Program-made: the position numbers and the translations under genes
Assembly: GCA_934320845.1 (NCBI GenBank)
Contig: CAKRFU010000026.1
Location: forward strand, 1 to 32,599
Length of the DNA stretch: 32,599 nt
Reading direction: 5' to 3'
Origin: an uncultured Lachnospiraceae bacterium
Lineage (GTDB): Bacteria; Bacillota; Clostridia; Lachnospirales; Lachnospiraceae
In this document: in pieces, positions 1-7,395 of the stretch
Layout of the letters: each line of letters begins with the position of its first letter
Numbering within the stretch: position 1 is the first letter of the stretch
Notes under the pieces: model-generated
Database searches by the model: none
Seen by the model: only the letters and a program-made list of their open reading frames with translations
Told to the model about the DNA's origin: nothing

Positions 1-1
1 A

Positions 2-1057
2 GGGTGGGGACTTGTGGCAGTTGTTTTAATTGTGTTTTTTGCAGTTTCATATTATAGGGAGTACAAAAAGTTTAAAGCTGCATTACCATTACAGGAGGAA
101 CTTGAGCAGAATATCAGGCAGATGAAAATTTTGCCGAAACATGTAAAACTTTATGTTTCTGATATGACAGCGACACCGATAACATTTGGAATTATACATC
201 CGGAGATAATATTTCCAAAAATATTTATGAGATTGAAAAAATCGGACGGGTTGTCTTCTGGTCAAGACAATGAAATAAAATACGTGTTGATGCATGAAAG
301 TATTCATATAAAATATGCGGATAACATTTGGAAACTGGCGGTGATTTTTGCAGTTTGTATTCATTGGTTCAATCCTCTTGTATGGCTGATGTATATTTTT
401 ATGAACCGTGATATTGAAATGGCTTGTGATGAGCGGGTGATATTGAGATGCGGTGAAGATTTCAGGAAAGAATATGCAATGGTGCTTTTGAACCTTGCGG
501 AAAAACAGTGTAGATTATCATTCTTTGCCAACGGTTTTGGAAAGAATGCAGTAAAAGAAAGGATAGTGGCTATTATGAAATTTAAGAAAACAACAACAAT
601 CGGAGCGTTAGGAGCAGCAGTTATACTTGCAGGAGCCGTGATAGTATTTTCACAGAACGGTATTGCACAAGCTTTCACAGAAGCAAATAGTAACGGAGAG
701 ATAAAAACGGAGCAGGTATCGGCAAAAAAACAGTCCGTTGCAGATGATGAAACAAAGAAATCCGGTAAAGTAGAAAGAACTGCTAATAATAAAGCACAGG
801 TAAAATCAGACGAGAAGGACGTAAGCAAGACACCTGAAAAAAATAAAGACTCAAAAGTTGTAGTTGAAATAAATGATGCCGAAGAAAACGGAAATGCAAC
901 GGGTAATTCAGCTTCATGCACAGCATATGCCGATGGAAGTGTAACATATTATGTAGACGGAAAACAGGTGGACTTAACAAAGGATGAGCTTGATAAACTC
1001 GAAAAAAATGGTAAAGTTACAATAAATGTAAACTTAAAAAATGCAAAACAAAAATAA
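2..1057 (+). CDS. M56 (BlaR1/MecR1-like) membrane metallopeptidase, 5' end missing
   Basis: The reading frame is open from the first bases, so the gene starts upstream of the window; the GTG at 14 is only the first in-window start codon. The zinc-peptidase motif HESIH (HEXXH) lies at 293-307 and is followed by a hydrophobic segment and by the DIEMACDERV stretch typical of family M56. A further membrane helix is at about 598-651, and the remaining ~130 residues should face outside. In BlaR1/MecR1 this outer part is a penicillin-binding sensor. Here it is a short, charged, Lys/Glu/Asn-rich tail with no visible SxxK or KTG serine-acylase motif, so beta-lactam sensing is not supported. A BlaI/MecI-type repressor gene is the expected neighbour upstream but cannot be seen. 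The family assignment is firm; the signal and target are unknown. Confidence 0.87.
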   Translation, partial: GWGLVAVVLIVFFAVSYYREYKKFKAALPLQEELEQNIRQMKILPKHVKLYVSDMTATPITFGIIHPEIIFPKIFMRLKKSDGLSSGQDNEIKYVLMHESIHIKYADNIWKLAVIFAVCIHWFNPLVWLMYIFMNRDIEMACDERVILRCGEDFRKEYAMVLLNLAEKQCRLSFFANGFGKNAVKERIVAIMKFKKTTTIGALGAAVILAGAVIVFSQNGIAQAFTEANSNGEIKTEQVSAKKQSVADDETKKSGKVERTANNKAQVKSDEKDVSKTPEKNKDSKVVVEINDAEENGNATGNSASCTAYADGSVTYYVDGKQVDLTKDELDKLEKNGKVTINVNLKNAKQK

Positions 1058-1073
1058 GTATAAAAAGTAAGTA

Positions 1074-1102
1074 TTGTTAAAATCTCAAAAAAGAGTTAAG
1101 AT
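1074..1102 (+). promoter_or_regulatory. Predicted sigma-A promoter for argJ
   Basis: TTGTTA (1074-1079) and TAAGAT (1097-1102) are separated by 17 bases and sit about 32 bases before the preferred argJ start. The -35 box is imperfect, so read-through from the peptidase gene is also possible. No ARG-box operator was recognised. Confidence 0.45.
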
Positions 1103-1134
1103 GTTTAATAATGCAGAAAAACAGGAGGCTCATA

Positions 1135-2379
1135 ATGACTAAAGAGATTTTTGACGGATATAAATATATTGAAGGTGGCGTATGCGCAGCTAAAGGCTTT
1201 GTCGCAAACGGACTTAACTGCGGTATAAATCCGGTTAAGGAAAAGTTTGACCTTGGTGTTGTGTACAGTGAAAAAGAGTGTAATGCGGCAGGTGTTTATA
1301 CTCAAAATAAAGTAAAAGGTGCACCGATAATTGTTACTAAAAAGCATCTTGAAAAGAGTGGCGGCAAGGCAAAAGCAGTCATTGTCAATTCAAAAAATGC
1401 AAATACATGTAATGCTGATGGTGAGGAGATTGCCGAGAAAGTTTCTGAGCTTCTTGCAGATGCAATAGGAATTAAGCCTGAGGAAGTAATTGTAGCTTCA
1501 ACAGGAGTTATAGGACAGAGACTTTCAGTAAAACCTTTTGAAAATTATATGCAGCAGCTTGTTGACGGAATGACAGCAGACGGTCATACAGCGGCGGCAG
1601 ATGCGATTATGACAACGGATACTGTTCGCAAGGAAGTTGCTGTAGAGTTTGAGATTGATGGAAAAGTTTGTCATCTCGGCGGTATGGCAAAGGGAAGCGG
1701 AATGATTCATCCGAATATGGCGACAACGCTCAATTTTGTGACAACAGATGCAGCTATTTCGTCAGAAATGGTTCAGAAAGCACTTAGTGAGATTGTCAAG
1801 GTTACATATAACTGCCTCAGCATAGACGGGGATACATCTACAAATGATATGGTAAGTGTTATGGCAAACGGACTTGCAGGAAATAAAGAGATTGTAGCTG
1901 AAGATGAAGATTATGAAAAGTTTAAGAAAGCTCTTTATATTGTAATGTCAAACATGACGAAAATGCTTGCGGCAGATGGTGAGGGTGCTTCAAAGCTGCT
2001 TGAGTGTACCTGCTGTGGTGCACCTGACATGGAAACAGCGATAATTGTAGCAAAAAGTGTTATCAGAAGCCCGTTATTCAAATGCGCAATGTTTGGAGAA
2101 GATGCAAACTGGGGAAGAATTCTTTGTGCCATCGGATATGCAGAAGCAGAATTTGATATTTCAAAAGTCAGTGTATCACTTCGCTCAGAAGTTGGCAGTG
2201 TGAAAGTATGTGAGAATGGAGCAGGAGTTGAGTTTTCAGAGGATGAAGCAGCAAAACTCCTTGCAAAAGACGAAATTTTTATAGACATTAATCTTGGTCA
2301 GGGAGAAGCCGGTGCGAAAGCATGGGGATGTGACCTTACTTATGATTATGTTAAGATTAACGGAGATTATCGTTCGTAA
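1135..2379 (+). CDS. argJ: ArgJ, bifunctional glutamate N-acetyltransferase / amino-acid acetyltransferase
   Basis: ArgJ transfers the acetyl group from N-acetylornithine to glutamate, closing the acetyl cycle of arginine biosynthesis in the cytoplasm; some members also use acetyl-CoA. The protein is 414 residues, the normal family length. The self-cleavage region KGSGMIHPNMATTLNF is present. Cleavage before Thr197 would yield alpha and beta chains and make that Thr the N-terminal nucleophile. An in-frame ATG exists at 1111, but AGGAGG at 1123-1128 lies six bases before the ATG at 1135, which also matches the family N terminus (MTKEIFDGYKYIEGG). argJ usually sits in an argCJBD cluster; here it stands alone between a membrane peptidase and a terminator. 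Whether it is mono- or bifunctional cannot be told from sequence alone. Confidence 0.97.
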   Translation: MTKEIFDGYKYIEGGVCAAKGFVANGLNCGINPVKEKFDLGVVYSEKECNAAGVYTQNKVKGAPIIVTKKHLEKSGGKAKAVIVNSKNANTCNADGEEIAEKVSELLADAIGIKPEEVIVASTGVIGQRLSVKPFENYMQQLVDGMTADGHTAAADAIMTTDTVRKEVAVEFEIDGKVCHLGGMAKGSGMIHPNMATTLNFVTTDAAISSEMVQKALSEIVKVTYNCLSIDGDTSTNDMVSVMANGLAGNKEIVAEDEDYEKFKKALYIVMSNMTKMLAADGEGASKLLECTCCGAPDMETAIIVAKSVIRSPLFKCAMFGEDANWGRILCAIGYAEAEFDISKVSVSLRSEVGSVKVCENGAGVEFSEDEAAKLLAKDEIFIDINLGQGEAGAKAWGCDLTYDYVKINGDYRS

Positions 2380-2427
2380 TTATGGGTGTTTAAAACGTAT
2401 ATTAATGTCAAATGTATATTAAAATTC

Positions 2428-2462
2428 AAAAAAGCTGGTTCAAAGTATGAATCAGCTTTTTT
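2428..2462 (+). terminator. Rho-independent terminator after argJ
   Basis: Arms 2428-2441 and 2449-2462 pair over 14 positions with one G-U, around a 7-base loop. The downstream arm ends in a run of six T. It closes the argJ transcript 48 bases after the stop codon. Confidence 0.85.
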
Positions 2463-2554
2463 GAATAAATTTTAATAATCTATTATATAATATCCACTTT
2501 TATGATGTTCGGTTAAAATAAAACGCAACCGCATTCTATGACTACATTATAAAA

Positions 2555-2583
2555 TTGACTTTATTAAACAACAGTGTTAAAAT
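2555..2583 (+). promoter_or_regulatory. Predicted sigma-A promoter for the nuclease/helicase pair
   Basis: TTGACT (2555-2560), a 17-base spacer and TAAAAT (2578-2583) precede the gene at 2618 by about 34 bases. Together with the argJ terminator this makes 2618-5633 an independent transcription unit. Confidence 0.65.
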
Positions 2584-2617
2584 CTCTTTGAACAAATGTT
2601 CTTGAAGGAGATTACTA

Positions 2618-3181
2618 ATGAAACGTAACAGAAACATTTTAAAAATTGTCACTTATTCTTTTTATAGTATTATCACATTTGTAATTTTAATATTTATCCT
2701 TTATTATAGTAAAAATAAAGAAGTAAAATTTATTCTCAGTTCCATCGGTATCTGGTTTTGTTTTTTTCTTTTCTGCGTCTACAAAATATGCAAAGCACGA
2801 AAATATGTAGGATTTTTTGAAAAAGGCATATACGATGCTGTTGATTTTGATGATATGGACGGTTTTGAGTTTGAAGAACTTACTTGCGACATTCTTGTTG
2901 CCAACGGTTTTGAAATTGCTGAAAGCACTCAAAACAGCGGTGATTTCGGTGTAGATGTTATCGCCCAAAGGGATGGTATCATATATGCAATACAATGTAA
3001 AAGATACAACGGTCCTGTCGGAATTGACGCTGTACAGCAGGTTTATGCCGGACGTGATTTCTATGAATGTAATGTTGCCATAGTCCTTACAAACAGTTAC
3101 TTTTCAAAAGCCGCACAGAGGCTTGCTGACAAAATCGGTGTAGTTTTATGGGACAGAGAAATGTTTAAGGAATTATTGTAA
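2618..3181 (+). CDS. Membrane-anchored Mrr-type (PD-(D/E)XK) restriction endonuclease-like protein
   Basis: This 187-residue protein begins with two hydrophobic helices (about 10-30 and 37-57), so the catalytic part should be tethered to the inner face of the membrane. Residues 75-187 match the Mrr_cat restriction-endonuclease fold: E86 in FEELTCDIL, then GDFGVDV with D113, then the catalytic QCKRY (Q126-x-K128). A glutamine in place of the second acidic residue is common in Mrr-like enzymes. AAGGAG at 2605-2610 sets the start. No methyltransferase lies beside it, so it is not an ordinary modification-dependent pair. The next gene starts 16 bases downstream and carries a second nuclease domain fused to a helicase, so the two are probably co-expressed. 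The family call is firm. The role (defence, DNA repair or uptake) is inferred and open. Confidence 0.85.
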   Translation: MKRNRNILKIVTYSFYSIITFVILIFILYYSKNKEVKFILSSIGIWFCFFLFCVYKICKARKYVGFFEKGIYDAVDFDDMDGFEFEELTCDILVANGFEIAESTQNSGDFGVDVIAQRDGIIYAIQCKRYNGPVGIDAVQQVYAGRDFYECNVAIVLTNSYFSKAAQRLADKIGVVLWDREMFKELL

Positions 3182-3197
3182 ATGGAGATTTTGATTT

Positions 3198-5633
3198 ATG
3201 AACACCATTAAAATATCAGTCAGAAATCTTGTTGAATTTATACTTAGAAGCGGTAATCTCACTACATCATCAGGGCTTAAAGACCCTGATGCTATGCAGG
3301 AAGGTGCACGCATACACAAAAAAATTCAACGTAAGATGAAATCAGGTTATCAGGCTGAAGTTGCTCTGTCAATTACCGTTCCCATCAGTTATGATGACAT
3401 TGATTTTGAAATATGCATCGAAGGGCGTGCTGACGGTATTTTTACAGATGAAACCGGTTACAATATCGATGAAATAAAAGGTGTTTACAGAGAACTTGCA
3501 TCAATCGAAAATCCCATTGAAGTCCACAGAGCACAGGCTCTTTGTTACGGTTATATATGGGCATGCGAACACAGCCTTGACGGTATGGGCATACAGATGA
3601 CTTATTGCCATATCCCAACCGAAGAAATCAAACGCTTTAATGAATATATTGATTTTAAGACACTTGAAAAATGGTTTTATGAGCTTTTACATGAATATGC
3701 AAAGTGGGCGTCATGGGAACTCAAATGGCATGAAAAAAGAAACATTTCTATAAAAAATATTGAATTTCCTTTTGAATACCGTCCCGGACAAAACACTCTT
3801 GTAAAAGGTGTTTATCAGACAATTCTTAGAAAAAAAAGACTTTATATAGAAGCTCCGACAGGTGTCGGAAAAACAATCTCAACTATCTTCCCAGCTGTCA
3901 AAGCAATGGGTGAAGAACTCAGTGAAAAATTATTTTACCTTACAGCAAAAACGATAACCCGCACAGTGGCACAGGATGCATTTAATATTCTTTCGGATAA
4001 CGGTGTACATCTCAAATATGTTACTATTACAGCAAAGGAAAAAATATGTATTCTTGATAAACCAACATGCAATCCCGGTTCGTGCCCGAGAGCACTGGGA
4101 CACTTTGACAGAGTAAATGACGCTGTTTTTGACGTCATAACTCATGAAGAACATATAACAAGGGAGATTGTATCAACATATGCCGAAAAGCACAATGTCT
4201 GTCCTTTTGAAATGTGCCTTGATATATCCACATGGGTCGATGCTGTCATTGGTGATTACAATTACGCTTTTGACCCCAATGCATGTCTTAAGCGTTTTTT
4301 TGGTACGGACACAACATCAAACAACTATATTTTTCTTATAGATGAAGCCCATAATCTTGTTGACAGAGCCAGAGAAATGTACTCGGCTGCTCTTATAAAA
4401 GAGGATTTTCTTTCAATAAAAAAACTTACAAAATTTATGAGCAAAAAAATCACAAATGCCATTGAGCGCTGCAACAAATCGCTTCTTGCTCTCAAACGTG
4501 ACTGTGATGTTCTTACCGAATGGCAGATTATTGATATTGAAGATTTTGTTATCAGACTTATGCAGCTTGCAAATTATCTCGATGAATATCTGCAGGACTC
4601 CCGCAATAATAAGCATGGTTCAAACAACGTAAAAGGACAGATAAATCTAATGGAATTTGAGGGCGTGGATAATTCTGAACTTGTTCCTGATACAAGAGAG
4701 AAAATTCTTGATTTTTATTTTTCAGTCAGGGCATTTCTAAATACATATGAACTGCTTGACGATAAGTATATTATTTATTCTGATTATTCAGAAGAAGGAA
4801 ATTTCAGGCTACGTCTTCAATGTATGGACCCCTCCACCAACCTTGACAGCTACTTAAAAAAAGGAAGATGCAGTATTTTCTTTTCAGCAACATTTCTTCC
4901 TATTAAATATTATATGGAACAGCTTGCAGGGGGAACAGATGATTATGCGGTCTATGCGCCATCTCCATTCTCTCCCGAAAACAGACTTATAATGATTGGT
5001 CGGGATGTCAGTACAAAATACACAAGGAGAGGTCCGGCAGAGTACCAAAAAATTGCCGGCTATATTACTGATTTTATATCTGCAAAAACCGGAAATTATC
5101 TTATATTTTTCTCATCATACAAAATGATTGATGATGTAATGCCATTTGTTGAAGAAAATTTAGATTTTGAACCCGACATTTACATTCAGTCATCCTCGAT
5201 GAACGAACAACAGCGTGAAGAGTTTTTAAACAACTTCAAGGAAAATCCCACCAAAACAACTCTTGGATTTTGTGTTATGGGCGGTATATTCGGTGAGGGA
5301 ATTGATTTAAAGGAAAACAGACTTATAGGTGCAATTATTGTCGGAACCGGACTTCCAATGGTCTGCAATGAAAACGAACTTTTCAAGGACTATTTCGACA
5401 GAGAAGATAAACCCGGTTTTGACTATTCGTACCGCTACCCCGGTATGAACAAAGTTTTACAATCAGCCGGACGAGTCATAAGAACCGATACCGACAGGGG
5501 TGCAATCCTTTTGCTTGATGAAAGATTTACGCAGGCATCATATCAAAAATTGTTCCCTAAAGAATGGTACCCGTATGAAGTTGTCACGAAGAATAGTATG
5601 AGAAAACGAGTAGAGAAATTTTGGAAGAATTAA
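3198..5633 (+). CDS. Nuclease-helicase fusion: PD-(D/E)XK domain plus DinG/XPD-type iron-sulfur helicase
   Basis: This 811-residue protein has two parts. Residues ~1-170 resemble a Cas4/RecB-like nuclease: H40 in GARIHKKIQ, D79 in EGRADGIF, and E92-I93-K94 in DEIKG. Residues ~195-811 are a superfamily 2 helicase of the Rad3/XPD/DinG type. Walker A is APTGVGKT (219-226), the DEAH box is 382-385, motif V is near GEGIDLKE, and motif VI is QSAGRVIR (755-762). Between Walker A and DEAH lie C284, C291, C296, C335 and C340, spaced as in the 4Fe-4S domain of XPD, although which four bind iron is not clear. Such enzymes unwind DNA 5'-to-3'; the attached nuclease suggests coupled unwinding and cutting. 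GGAG at 3184-3187 precedes the ATG. Related fusions occur in Clostridia, where function is largely unassigned. The domain assignment is strong; the biological role is unknown. Confidence 0.9.
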   Translation: MNTIKISVRNLVEFILRSGNLTTSSGLKDPDAMQEGARIHKKIQRKMKSGYQAEVALSITVPISYDDIDFEICIEGRADGIFTDETGYNIDEIKGVYRELASIENPIEVHRAQALCYGYIWACEHSLDGMGIQMTYCHIPTEEIKRFNEYIDFKTLEKWFYELLHEYAKWASWELKWHEKRNISIKNIEFPFEYRPGQNTLVKGVYQTILRKKRLYIEAPTGVGKTISTIFPAVKAMGEELSEKLFYLTAKTITRTVAQDAFNILSDNGVHLKYVTITAKEKICILDKPTCNPGSCPRALGHFDRVNDAVFDVITHEEHITREIVSTYAEKHNVCPFEMCLDISTWVDAVIGDYNYAFDPNACLKRFFGTDTTSNNYIFLIDEAHNLVDRAREMYSAALIKEDFLSIKKLTKFMSKKITNAIERCNKSLLALKRDCDVLTEWQIIDIEDFVIRLMQLANYLDEYLQDSRNNKHGSNNVKGQINLMEFEGVDNSELVPDTREKILDFYFSVRAFLNTYELLDDKYIIYSDYSEEGNFRLRLQCMDPSTNLDSYLKKGRCSIFFSATFLPIKYYMEQLAGGTDDYAVYAPSPFSPENRLIMIGRDVSTKYTRRGPAEYQKIAGYITDFISAKTGNYLIFFSSYKMIDDVMPFVEENLDFEPDIYIQSSSMNEQQREEFLNNFKENPTKTTLGFCVMGGIFGEGIDLKENRLIGAIIVGTGLPMVCNENELFKDYFDREDKPGFDYSYRYPGMNKVLQSAGRVIRTDTDRGAILLLDERFTQASYQKLFPKEWYPYEVVTKNSMRKRVEKFWKN

Positions 5634-5642
5634 TCAATCCAT

Positions 5643-5731
5643 TTATGCACAATTTGTGGATAACTTGTGGATAACTTGCAAAAAACATGTGGAAAACAGG
5701 TGGAAATATGGTGGAATTGTTGTTGAATAAT
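5643..5731. promoter_or_regulatory. DnaA-box cluster with 11-base phasing
   Basis: Four 9-mers fit the relaxed DnaA-box consensus TTWTNCACA within 54 bases. They are TTATGCACA on the + strand at 5643-5651, TTATCCACA on the - strand at 5655-5663 and again at 5666-5674, and TTTTCCACA on the - strand at 5688-5696. The - strand boxes start at 5655, 5666 and 5688. Weaker copies start at 5699, 5710 and 5721, all in exact multiples of 11 bases; the unit at 5677 is degenerate. Clusters like this bind DnaA cooperatively, at origins or at regulatory/titration sites outside the origin as known in Bacillus subtilis. Neither dnaA nor dnaN is nearby, and genes on both sides point the same way, so a titration or gene-control site is more likely than oriC. 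Confidence 0.7.
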
Positions 5732-5735
5732 GTTG

Positions 5736-5761
5736 AGAAGTTTTGTACTTACTGCCGATAT
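5736..5761 (+). promoter_or_regulatory. Possible sigma-28 (flagellar) type promoter
   Basis: GCCGATAT at 5754-5761 matches seven of eight bases of the sigma-28 -10 consensus GCCGATAA. AGAAGTTT at 5736-5743 matches six of eight bases of the -35 consensus TAAAGTTT. The gap is 10 bases, one short of the usual 11. It lies about 70 bases before the coiled-coil gene. No good sigma-A promoter was seen in the same gap. Confidence 0.35.
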
Positions 5762-5827
5762 ATAGAAAAAGGAGCTAAAAACATAGTGTTAAAAGTGTTA
5801 GATGTCTAAGAACAAGGAGGGAGTTTT

Positions 5828-6922
5828 ATGGCAGTAGGTATAAATAATGCACTGTTTCAAACAGGACAAAATCATATAAACAGAAAAGCAAAGAAAGACA
5901 AAGCTTTACAGAAAGATAATGTTCAGGTAAGGGGAAGTAAGCAGGTGTCTGGCAAGCAGAATTACTCAAAAACCAGTGAGGTTTCGGATAATGCAGGCAG
6001 TACATACGCTGATATTACAACGAAAAATGGTATCGGAATTTCTATTAAGTCTGACAATGGCATTGCAAATACATATAAGACAAAAGATGATGGTGTTATG
6101 CTTCAACTGAGTGATGACAGCGATATAGAGATTGAGGATGACAGCGTATCAGGTGATAAAAGTTCCAAAAAGACAAAAAAAGAAGAAGAATATGAAAAGT
6201 TTCAAAAGCAGCTTGAAGACTTAAAAGATATGCTTGAGAGAATGAAAGAATCAAAGAAAACTGCTGCAAAGACAGAAATAAAGCAGAAAAAAGTTCTGGC
6301 TTATAGCTATAAAAAAGTATCTTCAAGTATTCAGTCGGCTAAAAGTATATCGCAGGCAAGTAATGCCGTTGCAAGTGCAAATTCAAACCTGTCGGCACTT
6401 AAAAGAAAAGCTGCGAGTGGGAACTATGATGATGACGAATTGAATATCGCAATTTCTCATGCAAAGAAAATGATATCTGTTGCAAAAAAGAAACTTGCTC
6501 ATATAAAACAGGAAGTTATGAACAAAAAGAATAATGACAAATTCCTGTCATCAAATAAAGAAACGGTTTCTAAAATTCTGGATGAAAAAATAAGAGCGCA
6601 GCAGCAGAAAGAACTTCGCAGAATAGAAGAGGAAGTAAGGAAACAGGAGAAGAAAGAAAGACTGGCGCATAGAGGTGAAGAAAATAATAAGCTGCTTGAT
6701 GCGGATATAACTTATCTAAAAGAAAAGATAGAAATATGGAAGAGAGGCGGCGGAGATTTTGGAATAATGATGTCGCAGGCTCAAAGCTCAGCACTAAATG
6801 CGAATATGACACAGACTATTGCAGATACATCAAAATTGACTTCAGAGCAGATAGAAATCTCAGCCGGACAAAGTCCGGAAGGACAGACAGAAATTGCGGC
6901 TAGTATAAATTTGTCAATTTGA
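5828..6922 (+). CDS. Coiled-coil protein of unknown function
   Basis: I do not recognise this 364-residue protein. It has no signal peptide and no membrane segment. Residues 1-115 are polar and low in complexity, rich in Lys, Ser, Asn and Asp, with an acidic patch at about 95-110. Residues ~118-145, ~150-230 and ~243-305 are Lys/Glu/Gln-rich and should form long helices or coiled coils. The last ~50 residues are Ala/Ser/Thr/Gln-rich (MMSQAQSSALNANM and onward), resembling the terminal regions of secreted flagellar-type proteins, which is only an impression. AAGGAGG just before the ATG makes the start secure. A possible sigma-28 promoter and a DnaA-box cluster lie upstream. A hairpin at 6925-6945 follows the stop codon closely. 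A structural or motility-linked role is a guess. Confidence 0.8.
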   Translation: MAVGINNALFQTGQNHINRKAKKDKALQKDNVQVRGSKQVSGKQNYSKTSEVSDNAGSTYADITTKNGIGISIKSDNGIANTYKTKDDGVMLQLSDDSDIEIEDDSVSGDKSSKKTKKEEEYEKFQKQLEDLKDMLERMKESKKTAAKTEIKQKKVLAYSYKKVSSSIQSAKSISQASNAVASANSNLSALKRKAASGNYDDDELNIAISHAKKMISVAKKKLAHIKQEVMNKKNNDKFLSSNKETVSKILDEKIRAQQQKELRRIEEEVRKQEKKERLAHRGEENNKLLDADITYLKEKIEIWKRGGGDFGIMMSQAQSSALNANMTQTIADTSKLTSEQIEISAGQSPEGQTEIAASINLSI

Positions 6923-6924
6923 GA

Positions 6925-6945
6925 ACTCTTTTTTATGAAAAGAGT
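6925..6945 (+). terminator. Weak hairpin after the coiled-coil gene
   Basis: ACTCTTTT and AAAAGAGT form a perfect 8-base stem around the loop TTATG, three bases after the stop codon. There is no T run afterwards, so it may be a weak terminator or an mRNA end-stabilising hairpin. Confidence 0.35.
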
Positions 6946-7021
6946 ACATTAGTCAATGTTATTCTGATAGAAATTTTATTTAAAAAAATTTATTCAAAAA
7001 TTATTAGCTGTTTTAGAACTG

Positions 7022-7050
7022 TTGACAAAAACAACCCTGCATATTACAAT
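7022..7050 (+). promoter_or_regulatory. Sigma-A promoter of the metG T-box transcript
   Basis: TTGACA (7022-7027), a 17-base spacer and TACAAT (7045-7050) form a near-consensus promoter. Transcription should start near 7057, giving a leader of about 340 bases before metG. Confidence 0.75.
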
Positions 7051-7056
7051 ACAAAT

Positions 7057-7376
7057 ATCTTTAAAAAAGAAAAAAGCTATGAAAAGAAGAGTACGCTGCA
7101 GAAAGTATTACAGAGAACCTGTTATAGTTAGTGTTTACATCTTTGATGTGAACAGTGGATTATATTTGCTGAGAAAGGGTATGTGGAATGCAGCAGAAGA
7201 TGGTCTTGGAGCCGTACACTGAACATTAAAAGTAGGATGTACCGGGTACGCCCGTTAAAGCGTGGCACTGTGATGGCAGTGATTGAGGTTCGCATTGCGA
7301 AGTGCGGATAAATTAAAGTGGTAACGCGGTATAATCGCCTTTAAGAATATTTTATGATGTTCTTAAAGGCTTTTTT
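7057..7376 (+). ncRNA. T-box riboswitch (methionine, AUG specifier) upstream of metG
   Basis: The leader senses uncharged tRNA-Met and antiterminates metG. Stem I can be drawn. GCTGC (7095-7099) pairs with GCAGC (7190-7194), and AAGA (7084-7087) pairs with TCTT (7204-7207). The AGTA S-turn (7090-7093) lies opposite a loop holding ATG followed by G at 7200-7203, which places AUG as specifier codon. A kink-turn-like ATGA/GGA arrangement lies below. The T-box sequence TAAAGTGGTAACGCGG (7314-7329) includes UGGU, which can pair with the ACCA end of tRNA-Met. A terminator hairpin follows at 7337-7376. The end of this terminator holds an ATG at 7354 in frame with metG that is not the true start. This entry and its promoter account for most of the 470-base gap before metG. 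Confidence 0.93.
7337..7376 (+). terminator. T-box regulated terminator
   Basis: Arms 7337-7347 and 7360-7370 are an 11-base perfect inverted repeat (GCCTTTAAGAA and its complement) with a 12-base loop and six T at 7371-7376. The antiterminator built on the T-box sequence at 7314-7329 would compete with it. Confidence 0.9.
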
Positions 7377-7395
7377 ATTTTATAGGAGGTTCAAA

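Noticed and set aside
2..1057. Beta-lactamase regulator BlaR1
   Set aside because: The peptidase part fits, but the penicillin-binding sensor domain is missing and no beta-lactamase gene is adjacent.
2618..3181. Classic restriction-modification system
   Set aside because: The nuclease fold is Mrr-like, but there is no methyltransferase or specificity subunit nearby.
5643..5731. Chromosomal origin of replication (oriC)
   Set aside because: DnaA boxes are convincing, but dnaA, dnaN, rpmH and gidA-type genes are absent and there is no change of gene direction or visible strand-skew switch at this point.
6919..7222. Small open frames on the + strand between the coiled-coil gene and metG
   Set aside because: They lie across the metG promoter and T-box leader, lack ribosome binding sites and show no protein-like composition.
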